DNA from: an uncultured Bacilli bacterium
Lineage (GTDB): Bacteria > Bacillota_I > Bacilli_A > RF39 > UBA660
Direction: 5' to 3'
NCBI GenBank assembly: GCA_910583945.1
Contig: CAJTYF010000027.1
Location: 1-20,662, forward strand
DNA length: 20,662 bases
Below, piece by piece: positions 1 to 6,318 of the stretch. Made by a program: the position numbers and the translations under genes. Positions within the stretch are counted from its first letter, which is position 1, and each line of letters starts with the position of its first letter. The notes beneath the pieces are model-generated. The model had not been told where the DNA came from. It searched no databases and saw only the letters and a program-made list of their open reading frames with translations.

Positions 1-70
1 TATCTAATAAACAGGTAGATATTAAGTCTGTTATCATTTCTTCATCATCAACAACCAAAATTTTTTTCAT
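1..70 (-). CDS. Response regulator, N-terminal fragment (gene runs off the left edge)
   Basis: The first 23 residues are readable from an ATG at 68-70 on the minus strand: MKKILVVDDEEMITDLISTC and onward. This is the beginning of a CheY-like receiver domain: the beta-1 strand KKILVVDD supplies the two acidic-pocket aspartates (residues 8 and 9), followed by the usual helix. A good ribosome binding site (GGGAG) lies about 8 bases upstream. The phospho-acceptor Asp and the output domain are outside the window, so the regulator's class and its targets cannot be stated. It reads away from the island, and was probably the ordinary downstream neighbour of rlmD before the island inserted. Confidence 0.8.
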   Translation of the reverse strand, partial: MKKILVVDDEEMITDLISTCLLD

Positions 71-150
71 TTTTAACTCCCTTCAAGTTATTTTTTTAAG
101 AATTTAAAAACATATATGTAAGAACACTATCTATTACTTAACAAATTCAA

Positions 151-350
151 CTAGTAGGCACATACCAGTTAGGGTGGTATGATGAAACCTATTCTCCACA
201 GACAGCCTCCATACTATTTTTTTCAAAAATTAGTAAAAATATCAATTTTTTATCGTTTTTTACCATTTTTTTGACCCCTACTGAATAGTTAATCTTCCCT
301 TTATTTATAAGGGTTTATCGCCGGTTTAACACGCATACACATTCAACGTG
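151..350 (-). repeat. Left island boundary: ~200-bp direct repeat carrying a displaced rlmD tail (attL-like)
   Basis: This stretch matches 3451-3651 along its whole length with about 20 differences by eye. On the minus strand its right end encodes H-V-E-C-V-C-V-L-N-R-R-stop, the same C-terminus as the intact RlmD (HVECVCLLNRR). The codons before the His do not resemble RlmD. It is therefore a cut-off gene end, as expected when an element integrates at the 3' end of a gene and pushes the old end away. Identity breaks exactly at the CAC GTT GAA codons, which places the crossover in or near the 18 identical bases at 333-350. The rest is non-coding and includes a hairpin with 7-bp arms (CATACCA 161-167, TGGTATG 175-181), preserved in both copies. 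Confidence 0.85.
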
Positions 351-357
351 CGTTGTT

Positions 358-450
358 TGTATATTATGAATAGTTGACCTTTATATGTTTGGGTATAACT
401 GACTATGTCATAATATACATATCAAATAGGTACAATGTTTATTATGAATA
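358..450. repeat. Three copies of a ~15-bp motif beside the left boundary
   Basis: TGTATATTATGAATA (358-372) recurs as TGTTTATTATGAATA (436-450) in direct orientation. A 12-bp core, TGTATATTATGA, is present as an exact inverted copy at 408-419; past one extra base its match continues as ATAGT. The three copies lie just inside the island, next to the presumed crossover, with no coding sequence. This layout resembles arm-type binding sites for a recombinase or its directionality factor, but that is inference. In AT-rich DNA, part of the match could be chance, although 12 exact inverted bases is more than expected. Confidence 0.55.
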
Positions 451-464
451 TTTCAAAATGCTGC

Positions 465-1745
465 CTATAAATATTCAATTGCTATTATAATGAGCGCTAG
501 ACATCTCCTATAAAAATATTCAAAATATTTTTTATCATTAATATCAATCTTTGTTGTTTCGTGATGTCTAATTCTAAATTCGTTTCCTAAATGCGTAAGT
601 GTTTGAAATTCATTATCAAATAAATTCATAAATGCTTGTTGATTATTTCCCATTTTTTTTACAATTCTATTTATTGACTTCTTTTTGTCAACTGTTGAGG
701 AACAATAATATGTTTTTAATCTTTCAAATGCATCCCAAATTTTTTCTAACGCAATTTGCATATTATTTTCATCATAGTATTTTGACGCTTCCTGCAATAA
801 TTCTTTCAACCCTGCTTCATCCACTTTTCCTAGTGAATTTTTTGTTATTTGAAAATCAATTGAATTTACTAATCTCCCATTGCTTAATTGAAATTTAATA
901 TTATTTAACTTCAGTATTGTGTTAATTTTGTCTTCAAAATTATCCATTGTACTATGTCTGGCAAAAAGCTCTATTGCATCTAAAACACAAAATGGGGAGG
1001 TAGCCATTATAAAATCTGCCAAACTATCAGTTTCAACATATTCTTTCTGACTGTTAAAACTCTTTGGCACATAAAACTGTCTAATATCAGAAAATACATC
1101 TGTCGCTATATTTGTACAATAATTCCATCCTGTATAATCAGTTGCTTGATATTCCATATTGCATCGTTCTAAAAATTCATAAATCTGTTTCCTTGCCTTT
1201 TTACTTATGGATAAGACTATCTTTTTTTCTTTTATATCTTTTTCATTCCTTTGAGAATATGGAACAAATAGTGCTTCTTCTCTTTGAAATATTTTCCATC
1301 CATAAACATCACGATTAGATATCTTTTCCTTAGGATAAAGTTCATATCCATCATTTTGCAATAATTTGTTTATTTCGTTTAAAAACTCTTTCCAATAGCC
1401 TTTTTCGTTTCTGACTGTAGGATGAAATATTTCACATAAAAATTTCAAATACATTTCGTCATTACCATTTTGCAAACAAAATCTTTTATCTTCAAACACC
1501 CAACAATTAGGATAATCATCATTATTAACTGTATGTTGCAAGATATCACCCTCTGCATTTGGAAATCTTGAATCATAACTCGGCATTTCTTCCAATTTGT
1601 ATAGTCTTTTAAGAAAATCTAATTCTTCAAGTCTACCAAAATAAGCATACCTAACTGTTTTAGTTTCAAAAAAATTTTCTATTTCCAGTCCATTTTTGAA
1701 TAAATCTAAAATATCACGTTTTGTTATTTCTGTGATACAATTCAC
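465..1745 (-). CDS. AbiJ-NTD3 / HEPN-like abortive-infection protein
   Basis: This is a soluble protein of 426 residues (from the GTG at 1745). The N-terminal ~150 residues (ITEITKRDILDLF, YFGRLEELDFLKRLY, SRFPNAEGDILQH, NNDDYPNCWVFEDKRF, FLCEIFHPTVR) match what I recall of the AbiJ N-terminal domain 3 family found in phage-defence proteins. The C-terminal ~110 residues are helical and contain FRIRHHE (about residues 390-396), a candidate HEPN ribonuclease R-x-x-x-H type motif. The GTG is preferred over the ATG at 1772 because AGAAGGTG stands 5 bases before it, whereas the ATG has no ribosome binding site; the family's N-terminus also begins near this point. It starts about 40 bases after the AbiEii stop, on the same strand, so it is probably co-transcribed with the toxin-antitoxin pair. 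The likely role is RNA cleavage and growth arrest on phage infection. The target is unknown. Confidence 0.6.
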   Translation of the reverse strand: MNCITEITKRDILDLFKNGLEIENFFETKTVRYAYFGRLEELDFLKRLYKLEEMPSYDSRFPNAEGDILQHTVNNDDYPNCWVFEDKRFCLQNGNDEMYLKFLCEIFHPTVRNEKGYWKEFLNEINKLLQNDGYELYPKEKISNRDVYGWKIFQREEALFVPYSQRNEKDIKEKKIVLSISKKARKQIYEFLERCNMEYQATDYTGWNYCTNIATDVFSDIRQFYVPKSFNSQKEYVETDSLADFIMATSPFCVLDAIELFARHSTMDNFEDKINTILKLNNIKFQLSNGRLVNSIDFQITKNSLGKVDEAGLKELLQEASKYYDENNMQIALEKIWDAFERLKTYYCSSTVDKKKSINRIVKKMGNNQQAFMNLFDNEFQTLTHLGNEFRIRHHETTKIDINDKKYFEYFYRRCLALIIIAIEYL

Positions 1746-1785
1746 TATTTCACCTTCTTCCAAATATTTCATATTATATTATTTT

Positions 1786-2625
1786 TTACATACTAACTTC
1801 CGCTGCCACACTTTCTAAAAATTGAAGTATATTCTCTAATACTTTATTAACTGGAATATCAATCCAATTATTTCTTGCATCCTTTAAATTAGCAATAAAT
1901 ATTTTATCAGAAAATAAATTTTTCATTTTTACAATGACTTCATCTATATTATTTACTGGTATAGAATCATCATCAAATATAATATCTTTAATATATCTAT
2001 TAAATTTTTCTTTATCTATATTCGTATTATTTATCAAATAATAAAAGTCAAATATATCTTTAAATCTTGTAGATAATGCTCCAAATTTTAATAAAGATTT
2101 TAATTTTTCAATAAAGATCTGCTCACTTGAGTTTATAAATAATGTTGCAGTAGTATTTATAGCACTAAGATCAAAACAATATTCTTCTTGTTCTAAATCA
2201 AAATTCTTATGTACTCCTATATCCAATTTTGATTTCATTGTATTGTTATAAGAATCGTTCAAGATAACATTAACTCTTTTGCCATCATAATCTTGATGAT
2301 GCAATGACTCTGGTTTCCCTTCTATTGTAATAGTTATTCCATCATTGTTATCATTTAATTTATTTATAAATCTTAAGATAGAATCATCCTCTAACGAATA
2401 TTTTATAAAATCCAAGTCAATATCTCGAGTGGCTCTACGCTTATCATTAGAAATACTGTGCATTACAACTCCACCCTTTATAGTTACATTTTTAAAATAT
2501 GGACTTTCAGATATTTCTTTTAAAATTATATCTTGACATGCTTTGGCAATTGCATTTACTCTAGTGTAGCCATTTTTCATATATTCTTGTCTTATTTTTT
2601 CTATATTCAGATTAGTACACCTCAC
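1786..2625 (-). CDS. abiEii: AbiEii/AbiGii-type nucleotidyltransferase toxin (type IV toxin-antitoxin)
   Basis: The protein contains the DNA polymerase beta-like nucleotidyltransferase signature IKGGVVMHSISNDKRRATRD followed by IDLDF: the GG turn, the conserved S..R.T and the D-x-D metal-binding pair (about residues 68 and 70). Downstream, EQIFIEKLKSLL and FKDIFDFYYL correspond to the later AbiEii motifs. Toxins of this family transfer nucleotides to tRNA or other RNAs and are blocked by AbiEi. The start is uncertain. Longer in-frame ATGs at 2697 and 2655 lie inside the antitoxin gene without ribosome binding sites. I place the start at the GTG (2623-2625), overlapping the antitoxin end by 14 bases. 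A CTG at 2608-2610, 7 bases after an AGGTG, has the best ribosome binding site and is possible. Coupled translation with the antitoxin is likely. Confidence 0.8.
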   Translation of the reverse strand: MRCTNLNIEKIRQEYMKNGYTRVNAIAKACQDIILKEISESPYFKNVTIKGGVVMHSISNDKRRATRDIDLDFIKYSLEDDSILRFINKLNDNNDGITITIEGKPESLHHQDYDGKRVNVILNDSYNNTMKSKLDIGVHKNFDLEQEEYCFDLSAINTTATLFINSSEQIFIEKLKSLLKFGALSTRFKDIFDFYYLINNTNIDKEKFNRYIKDIIFDDDSIPVNNIDEVIVKMKNLFSDKIFIANLKDARNNWIDIPVNKVLENILQFLESVAAEVSM

Positions 2626-3154
2626 TTTGCACTCTATTATATAGTGTTTGTTCATTTTTGTAATACGAAATATATTTAGATATTTTAAATGAATCAAGAG
2701 TATTTACTATCTTTCTATAGCTAGATATTATTTCTTTATAATAATCTAATGGAAGTTGTGTTTTCTTTCTAACTAACTCTACTAGCATTCTTTCTTTATC
2801 GTATATATTTATTTCTACATTCTCAATTTTTAAAGTAGTTTTTCCAAGTTCGAACACTTCATCATCAACAAAATATTGTTTTATATCTTCATCTTTAAAT
2901 CTAATACTCGTTTGTTTTGTTGCTAAACAAAATCTATCTGGTATAACATCAGTTAAATCCCAATAATAAAACGCGCTATCCATTGTGAAGATAAAAGAAG
3001 GATATTTTTTAGTAATTACTGCTAAAGGATTTACAAATTCTTCATCAGAGTAAATACCATTTTGAATTTTAAAAATTTTTTTATCTCTCAATGCTTTGTT
3101 TAATTGATATGTAGAAGTATATGTTTTAGAAATTTCTTTTCTTGTATATAACAT
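2612..3154 (-). CDS. abiEi: AbiEi-family antitoxin / transcriptional repressor
   Basis: The protein has 180 residues. An N-terminal winged-helix region (LYTRKEISKTYTSTYQLNKA, LRDKKIFKIQNGIYSDEEF) is followed by the AbiEi body: PLAVITKKYPSFIFTMDSAF, then YWDLTDVIPDRFCLATKQTS, then the KERMLVELVRKK helix. This order is typical of type IV antitoxins, which neutralise AbiEii without direct binding and repress their own promoter. The ATG at 3152-3154 is chosen because AGGTG stands 6 bases upstream; the GTG at 3163 lies inside that ribosome binding site. It overlaps the toxin gene, in antitoxin-then-toxin order, as usual for abiE. A strong sigma-A promoter lies immediately upstream. Confidence 0.82.
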   Translation of the reverse strand: MLYTRKEISKTYTSTYQLNKALRDKKIFKIQNGIYSDEEFVNPLAVITKKYPSFIFTMDSAFYYWDLTDVIPDRFCLATKQTSIRFKDEDIKQYFVDDEVFELGKTTLKIENVEINIYDKERMLVELVRKKTQLPLDYYKEIISSYRKIVNTLDSFKISKYISYYKNEQTLYNRVQSEVY

Positions 3155-3171
3155 TTTTATCACCTAAACAC

Positions 3172-3211
3172 ATATTAACATTTTTGCACAAAAAAATCAA
3201 TTTACTTTGTG
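3172..3211 (-). promoter_or_regulatory. Sigma-A promoter of the abiE operon with a possible operator
   Basis: TTGATT (3195-3200), a 17-bp spacer and TAATAT (3172-3177) precede abiEi by a very short leader. An inverted repeat, CACAAA (3187-3192) and TTTGTG (3206-3211), straddles the -35 box and could be the AbiEi operator. AbiEi proteins are known to repress their promoters through inverted repeats; that this one is the site is inference. Confidence 0.6.
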
Positions 3212-3233
3212 TGTTTTTGTAAATTATTTTGAT

Positions 3234-3261
3234 AAAAAGAACTGACAATTATAATCAGTTC
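3234..3261 (-). terminator. Intrinsic terminator after the 47-residue small gene
   Basis: A perfect 7-bp stem (GAACTGA 3239-3245 with TCAGTTC 3255-3261) encloses a 9-base loop. On the minus strand it is followed by five T (3238-3234). It ends the 3277-3420 transcript just before the abiE promoter. Confidence 0.65.
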
Positions 3262-3276
3262 AAAGTATGTTATCAA

Positions 3277-3420
3277 TTATTTACTTTTATCTTTTAATAA
3301 TAAGTCATCAATAAGAGCAGTATCTTCTTTTTCTCTTATCAACCTATTTTTAAATTCCACTAATCCATTTATTATTATTCCAAATTCTGCTTGGTCTAAT
3401 TTTAACTTTATTTTCTTCAT
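3277..3420 (-). CDS. Small hypothetical protein, mobile-element type (47 aa)
   Basis: The ORF runs from ATG (3418-3420) to TAA and encodes MKKIKLKLDQAEFGIIINGL, then VEFKNRLIREKEDTALIDDL and a Lys-rich tail. The pattern (K-rich start, L-D-x-x-E-[FY]-G-I-I-I, N-x-L-x-E-x-[KR]-N-x-L-I, D-D-L-L) resembles a family of small proteins that I recall from clostridial conjugative elements, whose function is unknown to me. The ribosome binding site is weak. There is no alternative ATG, GTG or TTG start in frame: the frame is closed upstream by a TAG at the edge of the right boundary repeat. A good terminator follows. Its place directly inside the right boundary supports a mobile origin of the island. 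Confidence 0.6.
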   Translation of the reverse strand: MKKIKLKLDQAEFGIIINGLVEFKNRLIREKEDTALIDDLLLKDKSK

Positions 3421-3450
3421 TACAATCTGCTCATTACTACCAAATTTGGG

Positions 3451-3651
3451 CTAGTCAACACATACCAGTTAGGGTGGTATGATGAAACATATTCTCCACA
3501 GACAACCTCCACAATGTTTTTTTCAAAAATTAGTAAAAATATCAATAATTTACTCGTTTTTTACCATTTTTTGACCCCCTACTAAATAGTTGATTTTCCC
3601 TTTATTTATAAGGATTTATCGCCTATTTAACAAGCATACACATTCAACGTG
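3451..3651 (-). repeat. Right island boundary: ~200-bp direct repeat including the 3' end of intact rlmD (attR-like)
   Basis: This is the second copy of the 151-350 repeat, offset by 3300 bases, with about 20 substitutions or single-base indels between copies. It includes the final codons and stop of the functional rlmD gene (stop at 3616-3618), so the tail now used by rlmD may have been supplied by the element. The hairpin arms CATACCA/TGGTATG (3461-3467, 3475-3481) are identical in both copies. To the right of the HVECVC codons, the sequence continues as rlmD here but as unrelated DNA in the left copy. Confidence 0.85.
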
Positions 3652-4800
3652 ATACGTGTAACTAAACATGTCTAAAAGATAAAACTTTTCGATATGATAT
3701 TCTGTTTTTAATACTTCTAGATCTCGTTTTAAAGTCATCGGATCACAAGAAATATAAATTATTTTTTTTGCTTTACTCTTTAAAATCGTGTTTATTGATT
3801 TTTTGTCTAACCCTTTTCGTGGTGGATCCACAATAACGAAATCAAACACTTCTTTTATTTTTGGTAAAACTTTTGAAGCGTCTCCAAGAACTGGAAAAAT
3901 ATTTGTTTTTTTATTTAGTTTACAATTGTTTAAATTATCTAGAACGGAATTTTTTATAATTTCAATACTCATGACTTTTTTGGCTTTATTACTTGCAACG
4001 ATTCCTAAAGTTCCTACTCCTGAATATAAATCTAAAATGTTATTCGAATTTTCTATTTCTTTTTCGACAATAGTAAAGAGTTTATCTACTATGTAAGGAT
4101 TAATTTGAAAAAAGGCATCATAACTTATTTTGAATAAAAGACCATGTATTCTCTCGTAAAAATAATTTTCACCATAAATCGTTTTTTGGTTTAGAATGAC
4201 ACCCACTAATTTTATTCCGTTAAAATCTTCTTCTTTAAAATTTATTCTATCTTGCGTATTGATTATTAAAAGAATTTCTCGGTTCGTATTACAACGAATG
4301 GTAAACTCCCCGTTTTTGATATTTAATTGTTTTAAATGTTTGATTACTTCATTAATGGATTCATCTGCAAGAAAACACTTCTCTATTTCCACAATGGTAT
4401 TCGTCTTCGGTTCATAAAATCCTATCCTCTTATTTTTGACTTTCAAACTAATTTTATTACGATAATTTATAGGATGTTCATTTTGAATGACTTCTATTTT
4501 ATCAAGTTTAAAAATATTTTTTACTTTTTCTTCTTTATATTTTAATGTGGCTTCATAACTTAAATGTTCTAAATGACACCCCCCACAACGATTATAAAAA
4601 GGACAAAATGGCGTGACTCTTTGGTGAGATGTTTCTATAATTTTGATCAGATTTCCAATACTATAATTTTTTTTCTCTTCAATGATTTGGCATTTGACCA
4701 TTTCACCAGGTAAAGTATTCGGAATAAAAACAATTTTATTTTCAATGTAACCAATTCCTCTTCCTTGATGGTCTAAACGTTCTATTTTTACTTTAAACAT
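3616..4800 (-). CDS. rlmD: 23S rRNA (uracil-5-)-methyltransferase, RlmD/RlmCD (RumA) family
   Basis: The protein (394 residues) methylates uracil C5 in 23S rRNA using SAM. It has an N-terminal TRAM domain (about 1-57: KVKIERLDHQGRGIGY...) and an iron-sulfur cluster motif, CPFYNRCGGC, with a further Cys at EKCFL. The SAM-binding loop ILDLYSGVGTLGI is followed by VDPPRKGL and the catalytic ISCDPMTLKRDL (nucleophile about Cys352). It ends with the conserved HVE[CT]V tail (HVECVCLL). At 394 residues it is shorter than the usual ~450-residue Bacillus RlmCD, so the exact uridine target(s) are not certain. GGAGTG precedes the ATG. Its 3' end is the island's integration site, and the reading frame is still complete. 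Confidence 0.9.
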   Translation of the reverse strand: MFKVKIERLDHQGRGIGYIENKIVFIPNTLPGEMVKCQIIEEKKNYSIGNLIKIIETSHQRVTPFCPFYNRCGGCHLEHLSYEATLKYKEEKVKNIFKLDKIEVIQNEHPINYRNKISLKVKNKRIGFYEPKTNTIVEIEKCFLADESINEVIKHLKQLNIKNGEFTIRCNTNREILLIINTQDRINFKEEDFNGIKLVGVILNQKTIYGENYFYERIHGLLFKISYDAFFQINPYIVDKLFTIVEKEIENSNNILDLYSGVGTLGIVASNKAKKVMSIEIIKNSVLDNLNNCKLNKKTNIFPVLGDASKVLPKIKEVFDFVIVDPPRKGLDKKSINTILKSKAKKIIYISCDPMTLKRDLEVLKTEYHIEKFYLLDMFSYTYHVECVCLLNRR

Positions 4801-4816
4801 ACTTCATCACTCCTTT

Positions 4817-4845
4817 ATTATACACTATAGTTTTTTGTATACCAA
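4817..4845 (-). promoter_or_regulatory. Sigma-A promoter of rlmD
   Basis: TTGGTA (4840-4845), a 17-bp spacer and a perfect TATAAT (4817-4822) lie just upstream of the rlmD ribosome binding site. Its -35 box overlaps the -35 of the divergent ger promoter. Confidence 0.65.
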
Positions 4846-4866
4846 ATGATTTTCCCGTTCATACTA
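4836..4866 (+). promoter_or_regulatory. Sigma-G (forespore) promoter of the ger operon
   Basis: TGTATA (4836-4841), an 18-bp spacer and CATACTA (4860-4866) match the sigma-G consensus (TGMATA-like -35, CATNNTA -10). The predicted transcript start, about 6 bases downstream, leaves a short leader holding GGTGG and then the ATG at 4882. Germinant-receptor operons are classical sigma-G targets. Confidence 0.75.
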
Positions 4867-4881
4867 AAAATGGTGGATATT

Positions 4882-6318
4882 ATGCAAGAAAAAGTTTTAA
4901 AACAATTAGAGCAAGAATTTATTAATAGTACCGATTTTATTGTTAAGAAAATTCAAACTAAAAAGTTTAAAGATATTTATGTTATTTACTTAGAGAGTGT
5001 AACGGGTAGCGATAAAGTTAATGACTATATTTTAAAGAAACTCACGAGTATTAATAATTTAAAGAGTGTTAAATATCAAGATATTGAAAGTATTATTCCA
5101 GGGCCGAACACAATAAAAATTGATAATAAGGATACGATTGAATTTTATTTAACAAATGGGTTTACGATTGTTTTAACAACGAAAGAAATTTTAGCGTTTG
5201 AAACAAAAGCGGATATTAATCGTAGTGTTAGTGTTCCAGAAATACAAAAAACGGTTTATGGACCTAAAGATGCGTTTACAGAAAATATTCAAATTAATTT
5301 AGGGTTGTTAAAAAGAAGAATTAAATCAAGTCATTTAAAAAGTAGTGACTTAAATATGGGAAGAAAAACCAATACAAAAGTAGAAATTCTTTATTTTGAT
5401 GATATAACAGATATGGATATGGTAGAGAATATCAAAAAGCAACTGGAACGTATTGATGTGGATGGCATTATTGATTCGGGAGTAGTGGCAAACATTTTAA
5501 TGGAAGATGAAAAAACCCCTTTTCCAACGATTTCTTCTAGTGAACGTCCTGATGTGGTGGCAAGTGCTTTATTAGAGGGTAAAGTTTGTGTTATGGTGGA
5601 TACGTCCCCTTTTGTGTTAATCTTACCTGCTTTTTTTGCTGATTTTATTAATCCTGTTGCGGATAATTACAATCGAAGTGTCAATGTTAATTTTTTAAAA
5701 GTATTGCGTTTTGTAAGTTTTTTCTTAACGATGATGATTCCAGGCATTTATATTGCTCTTATTAATTATAATATGGAAACCATTCCGACCACTTTGCTTG
5801 TGAATTTTGCGAGTCAAAATGATGGGGTTCCAATACCCACGTTTATTGAAGCCATTGTAATGATTCTGGTTTGTGAAATATTAAGAGAAAGTGATCTTCG
5901 GTTCCCAAGTAACTATGGAAGTGCTATTTCTATTTTAGGAGCTCTAGTTATGGGAGAAGCGGCGGTTTCAGCGGGTATTGTGAGTCCGATTATGATTATA
6001 GTGATTGCTTTTACGTTTATTACAAGTTTAATTTTTACCGAACAAGAACTGATTAATGCCATTCGTTATTTTCGGTTTGTTTTCTTACTAGGTGCCGCAC
6101 TATACGGTTTATATGGTATTGTGATTGCTCTTATTTATTTCTTAATTCATATTACAAGTATCAAGAGTCTAAATAAACCTTATTTCTTCCCAATTATTCC
6201 TTTTGATACCACTTATTTAAAAAAGACCTTGTTAAAAACAAAGTTTAAAAAGGATAAAAAAAGAAGTCAAGCTTTAGTGCCTAATAATTTAGTAAGAGAA
6301 AGGATCAAAAAATCATGA
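4882..6318 (+). CDS. gerAA: Spore germinant receptor subunit A (GerAA/GerA family)
   Basis: The protein (478 residues) is the A subunit of a germinant receptor in the inner spore membrane. An N-terminal soluble half precedes the hallmark stretch IDSGVVANILMEDEKTPFPT, then SSERPDVVASALLEGKVCVM and DTSPFVLILPAFFADF. The membrane half contains several spans with the conserved PTFIEAIVMILVCEILRESD, then SNYGSAISILGALVMGEAAV and a proline-rich end (PYFFPIIPF). I start it at the ATG at 4882. GGTGG lies 5 bases upstream, and the longer in-frame ATG (4846) lies upstream of the promoter's -10 element, so it would not be in the transcript. It overlaps gerAC by ATGA (translational coupling). Gene order A-C-B differs from the A-B-C of the B. 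subtilis gerA operon. Confidence 0.93.
   Translation: MQEKVLKQLEQEFINSTDFIVKKIQTKKFKDIYVIYLESVTGSDKVNDYILKKLTSINNLKSVKYQDIESIIPGPNTIKIDNKDTIEFYLTNGFTIVLTTKEILAFETKADINRSVSVPEIQKTVYGPKDAFTENIQINLGLLKRRIKSSHLKSSDLNMGRKTNTKVEILYFDDITDMDMVENIKKQLERIDVDGIIDSGVVANILMEDEKTPFPTISSSERPDVVASALLEGKVCVMVDTSPFVLILPAFFADFINPVADNYNRSVNVNFLKVLRFVSFFLTMMIPGIYIALINYNMETIPTTLLVNFASQNDGVPIPTFIEAIVMILVCEILRESDLRFPSNYGSAISILGALVMGEAAVSAGIVSPIMIIVIAFTFITSLIFTEQELINAIRYFRFVFLLGAALYGLYGIVIALIYFLIHITSIKSLNKPYFFPIIPFDTTYLKKTLLKTKFKKDKKRSQALVPNNLVRERIKKS

Larger units (their letters stand above)
333..3651. mobile_element. Defence-carrying genomic island integrated at the 3' end of rlmD (no integrase seen)
   Basis: The segment between the two rlmD-tail repeats carries an AbiE toxin-antitoxin pair, an AbiJ-like HEPN protein, a 47-residue small protein and short iterated motifs beside the left boundary. 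All genes run on the minus strand. The 3' end of rlmD/rumA is a known integration site for integrative elements in Firmicutes, and the duplicated HVECVC codons fit that. No recombinase, relaxase or replication gene is present. The element is therefore either a remnant, or a cis-mobilizable cassette that relies on a recombinase encoded elsewhere. The two boundary copies differ at about one base in ten, which argues that they come from different genomes rather than from a recent duplication. The exact ends are uncertain by a few bases. Confidence 0.6.

Noticed and set aside
151..350. CRISPR array or leader
   Set aside because: There are only two long copies, 3.3 kb apart, without regular spacers; the rlmD-tail content explains them as attachment sites.
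632..898. Plus-strand frame of 88 codons, hydrophobic
   Set aside because: It lies wholly antisense to the AbiJ-like gene, is an effect of AT-rich DNA, and has no ribosome binding site.
2626..2697. Extended N-terminus of AbiEii
   Set aside because: It would overlap the antitoxin by 86 bases without a ribosome binding site, and family members do not need it.
4846..4881. Longer gerAA start at 4846
   Set aside because: It lies upstream of the sigma-G -10 box and lacks a ribosome binding site; the ATG at 4882 has both.
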